Origin: UBA4717 sp045580165
GTDB lineage: Bacteria > Bacillota > Clostridia > Oscillospirales > CAG-272
NCBI GenBank assembly: GCA_045580165.1
Contig: JAZNNG010000021.1
Location: forward strand, 1-15,103
DNA: 15,103 nucleotides
Reading direction: 5' to 3'
Numbering within the stretch: position 1 is the stretch's first letter; every line of letters begins with the position of its first letter. Position numbers and translations under genes: made by a program. This document shows positions 7,034 to 14,173 of the stretch, one piece after another. A model generated the notes under the pieces. It was not told the origin of the DNA. It made no database searches and saw nothing but the letters and a program-made list of their open reading frames with translations.

Positions 7034-7110
7034 TGCCCGAATAGCTTAAATAGAGCGTTGTAGCAGTTAGAATTGTGTCAAAGGTGGCGGTTTAAGTCCG
7101 TCGAAGGGCA
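7034..7110 (+). other. tRNA-like sequence without a normal anticodon arm
   Basis: A 75-base core with tRNA geometry lies in the gap between the sigma-factor and zinc-ribbon genes. TGCCC (7034-7038) pairs with GGGCA (7106-7110) as acceptor end. TA follows at positions 8-9. A four-pair D-stem is GCTT (7044-7047) with GAGC (7053-7056). The T-arm is a five-pair stem (7086-7090 with 7098-7102) around the seven-base loop TTTAAGT. Exactly seven bases separate the T-stem from the acceptor end. The inner three acceptor pairs are lost, the D-loop lacks GG, no five-pair anticodon stem forms, and no CCA is encoded. It is either a decayed tRNA gene or a tRNA-shaped leader element. Confidence 0.45.
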
Positions 7111-7142
7111 AAAACTATTTTTACAAAGCGAGGAAGACTCAA

Positions 7143-7424
7143 ATGTACCAGGATGAAGTTTTAGTTTGTAAGGAATGCGGCGCTGAGTTCACGTTCACGG
7201 CAGGTGAGCAGGAATTCTACGCTGAGAAAGGATTCCAGAACAAGCCCCAGAGATGCAAAGCTTGCCGCGACAAGAAGAAGAATGCAGCAAAGGCTCCCAG
7301 AGAGCTCTTTACAGCAGTTTGCGCACAGTGCGGTGGCGAAGCTAAGGTTCCCTTCGAACCCAGCAGCGACAAGCCCGTATACTGCAGCGAGTGCTACGCA
7401 GCTATCAGAGCTGAACAGCAGTAA
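7143..7424 (+). CDS. Double zinc-ribbon protein (zf-trcl type)
   Basis: A 93-residue soluble protein with four CxxC pairs: Cys9/Cys12, Cys38/Cys41, Cys60/Cys63 and Cys81/Cys84. The first two pairs enclose AEFTFTAGEQEFYAEKGF, the pattern of the probable zinc-ribbon domain found in many clostridial proteins. The last two form a second ribbon ending in KPVYCSECYA. Each ribbon should bind one zinc ion. The lysine-rich linker KKKNAAK (44-50) could contact nucleic acid. Function is not established. ATG at 7143 is preceded by GAGGAAG at 7129-7135 with seven bases of spacing. It may be read from the sigma-factor promoter, since no terminator lies between, and it is closed by its own terminator. Confidence 0.88.
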   Translation: MYQDEVLVCKECGAEFTFTAGEQEFYAEKGFQNKPQRCKACRDKKKNAAKAPRELFTAVCAQCGGEAKVPFEPSSDKPVYCSECYAAIRAEQQ

Positions 7425-7432
7425 CAGACGAA

Positions 7433-7462
7433 AAAGAAACGGTGAAAGCCGTTTCTTTTTTT
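7433..7462 (+). terminator. Terminator after the zinc-ribbon gene
   Basis: AAAGAAACGG (7433-7442) pairs with CCGTTTCTTT (7449-7458) around a T-GAAA-G cap, followed by further T to 7462. The A-run on the left means it could also act on the other strand, but no gene converges here. Confidence 0.92.
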
Positions 7463-7518
7463 GTTGGTGCAAAACGGCAAAAAATCCTGAAAAAAGTAAA
7501 AAAGTTTTATTTTTGCTA

Positions 7519-7547
7519 TATACAAATTTACTTGTTTATGTTATAAT
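7519..7547 (+). promoter_or_regulatory. Promoter of the rlmB unit
   Basis: TATAAT at 7542-7547 has an extended -10 TG at 7539-7540 and a partial -35 TATACA at 7519-7524, 17 bases away. Transcription should begin near 7554, leaving about 74 bases of leader. In it GGCGA (7561-7565) can pair with TCGCC (7584-7588). Confidence 0.65.
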
Positions 7548-7627
7548 ATTACCAGTATAAGGCGAGCTGTACCCATTTTCGTATCGCCGATAACTGTAAC
7601 GCTGTTGTGTTGGAGAAATTATACCGT

Positions 7628-8419
7628 ATGAACAAAAAAGGCTTTGCAGACCACCCTCATAAACGTCATTACGACAGGGCAGAGTCGGACGAAAATCTCG
7701 TTATAGGAAGAAACGCAGTTCGTGAGCTGTTAAAAAGCGGACGCAGCGTTGATAAAATATTCGTTGCGAGGGGAGAGCGTGAGGGCTCGATAACCGTAAT
7801 AGTGGCTGAGGCTATCAAGGCAAAGATTCCCGTGGTCGAATGTGAAAAGCAGAAGCTTGACGCTATGGCGCGCGGAGTAGTGCATCAGGGCGTTATTGCC
7901 TCGGCATCCGCAAAGGAATACGTCAAAATTGAAGATATATTGAAGATTGCAGAGGATAGAGGAGAGACGCCGCTTATCGTTATTGCGGACGGCGTTGAGG
8001 ACCCGCACAATCTCGGAGCAATAATAAGAGTTGCCGAGGGCGCAGGAGCTCACGGACTTATAATCCCCAAAAGACGCGCGGCCGGTGTGACGTCGGTCGT
8101 GGAAAAGGCATCGGCGGGTGCCCTCGAGCATCTTGCGATAGCCAAGGTATCAAACCTCGCGTCAGCGGTTGAGAAGCTAAAGGAGCTCGGAGTGTGGATA
8201 TACGCGGCCGAGGCCGGCGGCACACCGTATTACGAGGTGGACTTCAGCGGACCTGCCGCAATAGTGGTCGGAAGTGAGGGCTTCGGTGTCTCAAAGCTTA
8301 TAAAGGACCTGAGCGACTTTAACGTGTCGATCCCGATGTACGGAAAGGTCACGTCGTTCAACGTTTCCTGCGCGACCGCAGTTATAGTTTGCGAGGCGGC
8401 AAGGCGTCACCGCGGATAA
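7628..8419 (+). CDS. rlmB: TrmH/SpoU family RNA 2'-O-methyltransferase (RlmB-like)
   Basis: Transfers a methyl group from S-adenosylmethionine to a ribose 2'-oxygen, most likely of guanosine 2251 in 23S rRNA. With the ATG at 7628 the protein has 263 residues. Residues 22-105 form the substrate-binding N-terminal domain, beginning with VIGRNAVRELL. Residues 115-260 form the SPOUT knot: motif 1 DGVEDPHNLGAIIRVAE (121-137) with Asn128, Arg134 and Glu137; motif 2 IVVGSEGFG (212-220); motif 3 IPMYGKVTSFNVSCA (235-249) with Asn245. The family normally has SLNVS in motif 3; here it is SFNVS. The ribosome site GGAGA at 7612-7616 is 11 bases from ATG, rather long; a GTG at 7607 in frame has no site at all. 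It is the first gene of a set with the pseudo-ATPase gene. Assignment to RlmB rather than another SpoU member is moderately sure. Confidence 0.87.
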   Translation: MNKKGFADHPHKRHYDRAESDENLVIGRNAVRELLKSGRSVDKIFVARGEREGSITVIVAEAIKAKIPVVECEKQKLDAMARGVVHQGVIASASAKEYVKIEDILKIAEDRGETPLIVIADGVEDPHNLGAIIRVAEGAGAHGLIIPKRRAAGVTSVVEKASAGALEHLAIAKVSNLASAVEKLKELGVWIYAAEAGGTPYYEVDFSGPAAIVVGSEGFGVSKLIKDLSDFNVSIPMYGKVTSFNVSCATAVIVCEAARRHRG

Positions 8420-8459
8420 TCTAAGATTACTTAATCTCATACAGGAAAGGAAGATAAAA

Positions 8460-11177
8460 ATGCCCAACAGAGATGACGAACTCAGTCGCGACGAGCGCGA
8501 CGCCGTTTCTGCCGAAGAGCTGTTAAGAAGGCTGAAGGGCGAGATGGAATCGGGAGGCTCAGGGCAGAAGAAGCCCGAAAGCCTTGTAAAAGAGGATTCT
8601 CATATAAGTGACGAAGCAGAAAAGTCTGCCAGAGAAGAAATCGTCCTCGGAAACCCCGATGAATTCGGGGAGGATCTTGAGTCCTTGATGAGAATGGTTA
8701 TGAATATGCCTGCCGAGGCGGATAGATCGGAAGAAGATGCAGTGAGTGAAGCTGCCGGACCCGAGGAGATAGTTGAAGCGGAGGAAGCTGACGAGGCTTC
8801 GACTGACGTTGCCGAGGAAGCCGCAGAGAAAGCTGCGGACGTAAGCTCCGATAAGCCGTCCGAGAATGTAACCGATGATACCATCGTTTATTCTCAGCTT
8901 TCGTTTGATGCGTTTGATGACGAAAAGCCTGCCGAGGCAGTAGCCGACGAGCCTGTCGAGGAGAATGCCGAAGACGATGAAAAAGAGTCTGATGAAGAAA
9001 GCGCCGAGGCGACCTCGAAGGACGACGCAGACCCGTGGTACGATGACGACGAGGAGATATTAAAGGCGCTCGCCGAGGAAAGCGAGCCCGTTGACGCAGG
9101 AAAAGAGGACGTGGGACAAAAAGCCTTTTTGGCGGACGTTGCAAAGCTTATCAACGAATCTATCCCCGAGCCTATTCCCGAGGATGATGAATTTGGATTT
9201 GTTGACGAAACGTCGGAAGCCGAGGGAGAGTCTGCTGACGAAGGTTCGGGCGCGACTGTCGGCGAGGACGGCGGACGCGAATATACCTATACCGACGGAA
9301 CCGAGTTCAATAGCACGGAGGTAGGTATATATAAAATTTTCGGCAATCAAGAGGACGCCGAAAAGGATTACGGCAAGGAGCAGGCGGCAAAGTGGTTTGA
9401 TACGTCAAACGCTCCTCCGATGCCCAGCTTGCCCGTAAAGAAAAAATTTTACGAAATCTTCGCTGCTGATTACGAGTACACGTCGCACGAGCAGGATGCA
9501 GAGATAAGAAGTAAATATTCCGGAGCCTTTGGCTTTACCGCCGTCAGATTTGCGTTTTGCATAATATTTGCGGCACTGATATTCGTTTTTGAAAATATGT
9601 CGCTTTTCGGCATAACACCTGCGGGAGCGATGAGCATTTCGGTTTATCCGACGGTTTACGCGATGATAGACCTTCAGCTTGTCGTGCTTTGCGGAGTTAT
9701 GGCGTACAGAAGCATATCAAGCGGATTTGTTTCGCTTATAAAGCTTCATCCGAATGCCGAGAGTGTTTCAACCATACTTATTGCGGCGTCGCTTGTATAT
9801 ACAGGAATAATATCGGCGGCACCCGGCGTGAGAGGCGGAGCTATCTACAATTTCCCCGTAGCACTTGCTATGGTGTTCACCGTGCTTTGTGAGCTTTTGA
9901 CTATCAAGAGAGAGGCAATGGGCTTCGGAGTGGTTTCGTCCACTCGCAGGAAGTACGCTATCAGACACCTCACCGACGAGGAGAGAGCGCAGGACGCAGC
10001 CCTGTTTGAGGACTACGTACCCGAGGGCTCGCCTATGTTTGCCGTTGTAAAGGCGGGATTTGTAGACGGATTCTTCAAGCATCTCCTCCCCGACTTTACG
10101 AGAAGAAAATTTACGGTAGCGCTTCTTATAATCAATGCGGCAGAGGTGGTTCTTGCGGCGGTGTGCGGAATGCTTATGGGTGTGGACGCATATTCGGTAG
10201 CGACTATGGCGTACGGCACACTTGTGCTCGGTCTGTCGTCCACTTATATTATTTCGTGCGCTCACCCCTTCTACCGTGCGGCTAAGGTTGCGTTTGATAC
10301 CGACAGTGCGGTGATCGGAGAAAGCTCCCTTAAGGAATACTCGGACGGCTCCGTGGTCTTCTTTGACGATAAGGATGTTTTCCCCGCAACGGGAGTTAAG
10401 ATAAACAGTGTTAAGGTGTACGGCGAAAACAGAATAGATACGGTCATTTTCTATGCGGCGAGCATTTTTGCGCGCACAGGCGGACCTCTCCGTGACGTTT
10501 TCAGCCTTGCAACCGTTGATATAGGGCATAGCGAAAGCCTTGAGATATTCGAAGGCGAGAGCAACGGACTTTATTGCTCGATCGACGGAAATAACATTTA
10601 CGTCGGAACAAACGACTATATGATATCAAAGGGCTACGACACCCCGTACGGCGAAAACGATTCCGGTCTTGAAAAAAGCGGAATTCGTCTTATGTATATG
10701 GCCAACGAGGAGGAAATACTCGCAAAGTTCATTCTGCAGTACACGGTGGACTCTGAATACGAGCTCATTTTCAAGCAGCTTTATAAGGCGGGCATGTGCG
10801 TTGGTATTAGAACTAATGACCCCAACATCGATACCGACTTCGTTATGAAGAAATTCAGACTCGATGCCGACTATCCCGTAAGAGTGGTGCATTTCAAGCC
10901 CGACAGGGAGATGATACGTACCACGGACAGATGTGAAAGCGGAATCGTATCGACCCATTCGGTAAAATCCTTGCTCAAGGCGCTCTCGCTTTGTGACAGG
11001 GTAAAATACGTATCAAAGATACATAATCTGTTCCTGATACTCGGAGCCGTGCTTTCGGTGCTGCTTGTATACGTTGTAGCTATGTTCTCGAAGCTCGGTA
11101 TCGGCTCGGTATATACCGCGCTTTATCAGCTCTTTTGGATGATACCGATGTTATTTGTGACAATGTTTACGGAATGA
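8460..11177 (+). CDS. Eight-segment membrane protein, degenerate P-type ATPase with acidic N-terminal region
   Basis: A 905-residue protein that I cannot match to a named family. Residues 1-320 are strongly acidic, low in complexity and probably disordered. Eight membrane segments follow at about 361-377, 394-416, 436-452, 463-482, 551-574, 580-600, 853-876 and 881-902, the plan of P1B-type metal ATPases. TM6 ends in SCAHPF (599-604), where P1B pumps have CPC. VVFFDDKDVFP (632-642) sits where DKTGTLT should be; Asp637 and Lys638 remain. GESNGLYCSIDGNNIYVGTND (699-719) resembles the nucleotide domain. GMCVGIRTNDPNID (778-791) replaces TGD. No TGE is found in the short 483-550 loop, and GDGxND is missing. 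So it is probably not a working pump. ATG follows AAGGAAG with seven bases of spacing. It starts 40 bases after rlmB and is likely co-transcribed. The homology is my inference by eye. Confidence 0.75.
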   Translation: MPNRDDELSRDERDAVSAEELLRRLKGEMESGGSGQKKPESLVKEDSHISDEAEKSAREEIVLGNPDEFGEDLESLMRMVMNMPAEADRSEEDAVSEAAGPEEIVEAEEADEASTDVAEEAAEKAADVSSDKPSENVTDDTIVYSQLSFDAFDDEKPAEAVADEPVEENAEDDEKESDEESAEATSKDDADPWYDDDEEILKALAEESEPVDAGKEDVGQKAFLADVAKLINESIPEPIPEDDEFGFVDETSEAEGESADEGSGATVGEDGGREYTYTDGTEFNSTEVGIYKIFGNQEDAEKDYGKEQAAKWFDTSNAPPMPSLPVKKKFYEIFAADYEYTSHEQDAEIRSKYSGAFGFTAVRFAFCIIFAALIFVFENMSLFGITPAGAMSISVYPTVYAMIDLQLVVLCGVMAYRSISSGFVSLIKLHPNAESVSTILIAASLVYTGIISAAPGVRGGAIYNFPVALAMVFTVLCELLTIKREAMGFGVVSSTRRKYAIRHLTDEERAQDAALFEDYVPEGSPMFAVVKAGFVDGFFKHLLPDFTRRKFTVALLIINAAEVVLAAVCGMLMGVDAYSVATMAYGTLVLGLSSTYIISCAHPFYRAAKVAFDTDSAVIGESSLKEYSDGSVVFFDDKDVFPATGVKINSVKVYGENRIDTVIFYAASIFARTGGPLRDVFSLATVDIGHSESLEIFEGESNGLYCSIDGNNIYVGTNDYMISKGYDTPYGENDSGLEKSGIRLMYMANEEEILAKFILQYTVDSEYELIFKQLYKAGMCVGIRTNDPNIDTDFVMKKFRLDADYPVRVVHFKPDREMIRTTDRCESGIVSTHSVKSLLKALSLCDRVKYVSKIHNLFLILGAVLSVLLVYVVAMFSKLGIGSVYTALYQLFWMIPMLFVTMFTE

Positions 11178-11180
11178 AGC

Positions 11181-11213
11181 ATACCGTTACGGTCACCGCC
11201 GTAACGGTATCTT
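11181..11213 (+). terminator. Perfect 12-base-pair hairpin between the pseudo-ATPase and radical SAM genes
   Basis: ATACCGTTACGG (11181-11192) pairs perfectly with CCGTAACGGTAT (11199-11210) around TCACCG. Only CTTTAT follows, so as a terminator it would be leaky. It may instead be an RNA-stability or processing hairpin inside an operon, since the next gene starts 26 bases later. Confidence 0.6.
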
Positions 11214-11236
11214 TATGAAAACGGAAAGGCAAATTT

Positions 11237-13105
11237 ATGGAAAACAAGATAGCCCTTGACCGCATACTCAAGCAGGTTGAAAAGCCGGGACGCTATTCGG
11301 GCGGAGAATTCGGTCAGATAATAAAGGATAAAACCAAGATCAAGGCAAGATTTGCGTTTTGCTTCCCCGACACCTATGAGATAGGTATGTCAAATCTCGG
11401 CATCCGTATACTGTACGGCGTGCTTAACCGCGAGGTGGACGTATGGTGCGAGAGAGTGTATGCGCCGTGGATGGATATGGGCGAAAAAATGAAAAAGCAC
11501 GATATCCCACTCTATGCACACGAAAGCGGCGACGCGGTTAAGGATTTTGACATAGTTGCGTTTACCCTGCAGTATGAAATGTCATATACCAACGTCCTCT
11601 ATATGCTTGAGCTTGCGGGAATACCGCTTCTTGCCACGGACAGAGATGAGGACGCGCCCATAATAATCGGCGGAGGTCCGTGTGCATACAACGCGGAGCC
11701 CGTTGCCGACTTTTTCGATATCTTCAGTATCGGAGAGGGCGAGGAGGCATTAGTTGAGCTGACGAGGCTCTATATAAAAATGAAAGAGGACGGAAGCTAC
11801 ACCAAGGCGGCGTTCTTGCGTGAGGCGGCAAAGCTCGGAGGCTTCTACGTCCCCTCGCTTTACGGCATCGAATATAATGATGATGGAACTATAAGCGCGA
11901 TAAAGCCCTTATATGATGATGTTCCCGAGAAGGTGGTAAAGCGTATAATACGCGATATGGATACCGCCTACTATCCCGATAAATTCATAATGCCGTATAT
12001 CGAAACGGTGCACGACAGAATAACCCTTGAGGTATACAGAGGCTGTATTCGCGGATGCAGATTCTGTCAGGCAGGTATGGTCTACAGACCCGTGCGCGAG
12101 AAATCGCCCGAGGTGCTCAACGAGCAGGCAAAAGCGCTTTACGGTGCAACGGGTTATGACGAGATGTCGCTTATCTCACTCAGTATAAGCGATTACTCGA
12201 AGCTTCAGCCGCTTTGTGAGCAGCTTCTCGAGTGGACGGACGATAATATGGTCAGCCTGTCGCTGCCGTCGCTTCGTGCCGACAGCTTCTCGAAGGAGCT
12301 TATGGAGAAGATATCCGGCGTCAGAACAAGCGGCCTTACCTTCGCACCCGAGGCAGGAACTCAAAGACTCCGCGATGCTATCAATAAAAACGTCACCGAG
12401 GAAGACCTTATGCACGCCTGCACTATAGCGTTTGAGGGCGGCAAAAATCAGGTCAAGCTTTACTTTATGCTCGGTCAGCCGACCGAGGAGATGGAGGACC
12501 TTGACGGAATAGGCGCGCTTGCGGACAAGGTTGTTGAAAAGTATTTTGAGATAAAGCGTCAGAACAGAGGAAGACTCAACAGACCGCCGTCCGTTACGGT
12601 CAGCGTATCCACCTTTATCCCCAAGCCCTTTACGCCGTTCCAATGGGAAGCCCAGGACGAGCTTGACGTTGTCTACGAAAAGCAGGAGCGTATCGCAGCA
12701 GGAATAAACAGAAGGTTTGTAAAGTATCAGCATCACGACGCCAAGGTCAGCCGTATTGAAGCGGTGCTTGCAAGAGGCGACCGTAAGCTTTCAATGGTGC
12801 TTCTTGAAGCCCGTAAGCTCGGCATGTGCTTCGACTCGTGGGACGAATGCTTTGACTACGATAAGTGGTGTAAGTGCTTTGAAGCGGCAGGCATAGACCC
12901 GTCCTTCTACGCTAACCGTCGCTTTGCCGACGACGAGATATTGCCGTGGGATATGATAGACTGCGGCGTGAGCAAGGAGTTTTTGCTCAGCGAAAACAAA
13001 AAGGCTCACGAAAACATTACTACGCCCAACTGCTCGCAGAATTGCTCTGCGTGCGGTGCAAATAAGCTTGGAGGTGAAAGAACGTGGTGCAAGCGACAGC
13101 TGTAA
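11237..13105 (+). CDS. B12-binding domain/radical SAM protein, TIGR03960 family
   Basis: A 622-residue predicted radical S-adenosylmethionine enzyme whose substrate is not known. Residues 35-185 form a Rossmann-like cobalamin-binding region, including IIIGGGPCAYNAEPVADFFD and IGEGEE; it lacks the usual DxHxxG histidine. The radical SAM core follows, with YRGCIRGCRFCQAG (267-280), where Cys270, Cys274 and Cys277 would bind the iron-sulfur cluster, and GLTFAPEAGTQRLR (366-379). The C-terminus holds a second CxxxCxxC, NCSQNCSACG (598-607; Cys599, Cys603, Cys606), which may bind another metal centre. ATG at 11237 follows GGAAAGG with seven bases of spacing. The last 22 bases overlap the DUF2344 gene, a partner seen with this family widely and fused to it in some bacteria. 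RNA modification is a common suggestion, not shown here. Confidence 0.92.
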   Translation: MENKIALDRILKQVEKPGRYSGGEFGQIIKDKTKIKARFAFCFPDTYEIGMSNLGIRILYGVLNREVDVWCERVYAPWMDMGEKMKKHDIPLYAHESGDAVKDFDIVAFTLQYEMSYTNVLYMLELAGIPLLATDRDEDAPIIIGGGPCAYNAEPVADFFDIFSIGEGEEALVELTRLYIKMKEDGSYTKAAFLREAAKLGGFYVPSLYGIEYNDDGTISAIKPLYDDVPEKVVKRIIRDMDTAYYPDKFIMPYIETVHDRITLEVYRGCIRGCRFCQAGMVYRPVREKSPEVLNEQAKALYGATGYDEMSLISLSISDYSKLQPLCEQLLEWTDDNMVSLSLPSLRADSFSKELMEKISGVRTSGLTFAPEAGTQRLRDAINKNVTEEDLMHACTIAFEGGKNQVKLYFMLGQPTEEMEDLDGIGALADKVVEKYFEIKRQNRGRLNRPPSVTVSVSTFIPKPFTPFQWEAQDELDVVYEKQERIAAGINRRFVKYQHHDAKVSRIEAVLARGDRKLSMVLLEARKLGMCFDSWDECFDYDKWCKCFEAAGIDPSFYANRRFADDEILPWDMIDCGVSKEFLLSENKKAHENITTPNCSQNCSACGANKLGGERTWCKRQL

Positions 13106-13764
13106 GGCTCGGCTTTACCAAAACGGGAAACCTGCAATTTATATCGCATCTTGACCTCGCGCGTACTATGTCGAGGGCAATGGTAAGAGCAGGAGTACCG
13201 ATATGGTATACCGAAGGCTTTAACCCAAGACCAAAGCTCGTATTTTCACTTCCGTTGTCTATCGGCACCGAAAGCGTATGCGAATTCGTTGACTTCAAAA
13301 TAACGGAGGATATGCCGTTTGAGGAAATAGCCAAGCGTGTTGAGGCGGAATTTGCTCCCGAAATGAGAGTGAACGGCGTGTGGGCACCCGAGCGTAAGCT
13401 TTCGGAAATAGGCTTTGCCGAGTATGAAATAATAATCAACTCGGTTAAAACAGACGAGGATACCGCGAAGGGAATAGCCGAGATGCTAACGCAACCTCTG
13501 GTCGTAAAGAAAAGAAGCAAAAGCGGAGAAAAGGACGTGGATATTTCACCGCTGATAAAATCGGCGGACGTTTCGCTTGAGGACGGACGTATCCGTATAA
13601 ATACCCTTCTTTCCTGTGACAGCGCGAATTACTTAAACCCCGAATACGTTGTACGTGCGGCGGCAGAGAAGTTCGGGATAGATTTCGATATGCCCGAGAC
13701 CGAATATTATTCGGTTATGAGAAAAAGAGTGACCCTGTCCGACGGAGTCACCGATTTCAGATAA
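13084..13764 (+). CDS. TIGR03936/DUF2344 radical-SAM-associated protein
   Basis: A 226-residue protein of the DUF2344 family, the constant companion of TIGR03960 radical SAM proteins. Typical features are LQFISHLDLARTMSRAMVRAG (split across residues 17-37), then IWYTEGFNPRPKLVFSLPLS (40-59). Its biochemical role is not established; a substrate-presenting or RNA-binding role is inference. The start is GTG at 13084, preceded by the near-perfect GGAGGTGA (13070-13077) with six bases of spacing, lying within the end of the upstream gene. The 22-base overlap implies translational coupling. In many clostridia the next genes are ribonuclease G and rplU-rpmA; here a terminator and converging genes follow instead. 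Confidence 0.92.
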   Translation: MVQATAVRLGFTKTGNLQFISHLDLARTMSRAMVRAGVPIWYTEGFNPRPKLVFSLPLSIGTESVCEFVDFKITEDMPFEEIAKRVEAEFAPEMRVNGVWAPERKLSEIGFAEYEIIINSVKTDEDTAKGIAEMLTQPLVVKKRSKSGEKDVDISPLIKSADVSLEDGRIRINTLLSCDSANYLNPEYVVRAAAEKFGIDFDMPETEYYSVMRKRVTLSDGVTDFR

Positions 13765-13800
13765 AAGAACGCCTGTGACCAAGTCGCAGGCGTTCTTTTT
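13763..13800. terminator. Bidirectional terminator between DUF2344 and DUF4363 genes
   Basis: GAACGCCTG (13767-13775) pairs with CAGGCGTTC (13787-13795). Three inner pairs, one of them G-U, close a CCAAG loop. AAAA precedes and TTTTT follows, so it works in both directions. It contains the end of the DUF2344 stop codon and touches the DUF4363 stop codon. Confidence 0.94.
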
Positions 13801-14164
13801 ACAATATAGTATCAAACGATACCGCGCCCGAGAATCTGATGTGCTCGACCGCGTTTATGAATTTCGCCTTAGCCGCATTGAATTCGGTCTTGTCGTCTGC
13901 CTCGGCGTATTCGAGCATAAGCGTTACCGCATCAGTCACCGCCTCGGACTCGAGATGCACCACCGACATCGACACAAACGGCTCCCACGTCTCCCAAAGC
14001 TTATTTAAGGCTCTCGCGTCGTCCAGCGCCTCGCTCGGATCGTTGCTCATTTCGTAAGCAAGAGTTTCTAAGTTCTTAGCAAAATTGACGAGAAGAACAC
14101 CGTTGATTATCAAAAACGCGATTATAACGGCTAATATTATAAATGAAATAATTGTAGCTCGCAT
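13799..14164 (-). CDS. DUF4363 family membrane-anchored protein
   Basis: A 121-residue protein with one N-terminal membrane segment (about residues 4-27). A helical, acidic domain with heptad-like patterns follows, for example ETLAYEMSNDPSEALDDARA. It fits DUF4363, a clostridial family often encoded next to DUF421; its function is unknown. The N-terminal segment lacks a lipobox or a clear signal-peptidase site, so it is probably an anchored protein. ATG (ending at 14164) is preceded by AAGGAGG with about four bases of spacing; this ribosome site overlaps the stop codon of the DUF421 gene nine bases upstream, so the two are translationally coupled. Confidence 0.85.
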   Translation of the reverse strand: MRATIISFIILAVIIAFLIINGVLLVNFAKNLETLAYEMSNDPSEALDDARALNKLWETWEPFVSMSVVHLESEAVTDAVTLMLEYAEADDKTEFNAAKAKFINAVEHIRFSGAVSFDTIL

Positions 14165-14173
14165 AATTCCTCC

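Noticed and set aside
7035..7109. A functional tRNA gene.
   Set aside because: No five-pair anticodon stem can be drawn, three acceptor pairs are missing, and the D-loop GG is absent.
7607..7627. GTG at 7607 as the start of the rlmB gene.
   Set aside because: No ribosome site precedes it, whereas GGAGA precedes ATG at 7628, though at a long spacing.
8698..9154. Minus-strand frames with Arg/Pro-rich or Ser-rich peptides opposite the acidic region.
   Set aside because: They are the mirror of the Glu/Ala-rich low-complexity codons, not separate genes.
9768..10529. A 253-codon minus-strand frame inside the pseudo-ATPase gene.
   Set aside because: It is a shadow of the plus-strand codon pattern; the peptide is rich in Arg, His and Cys with no domain.
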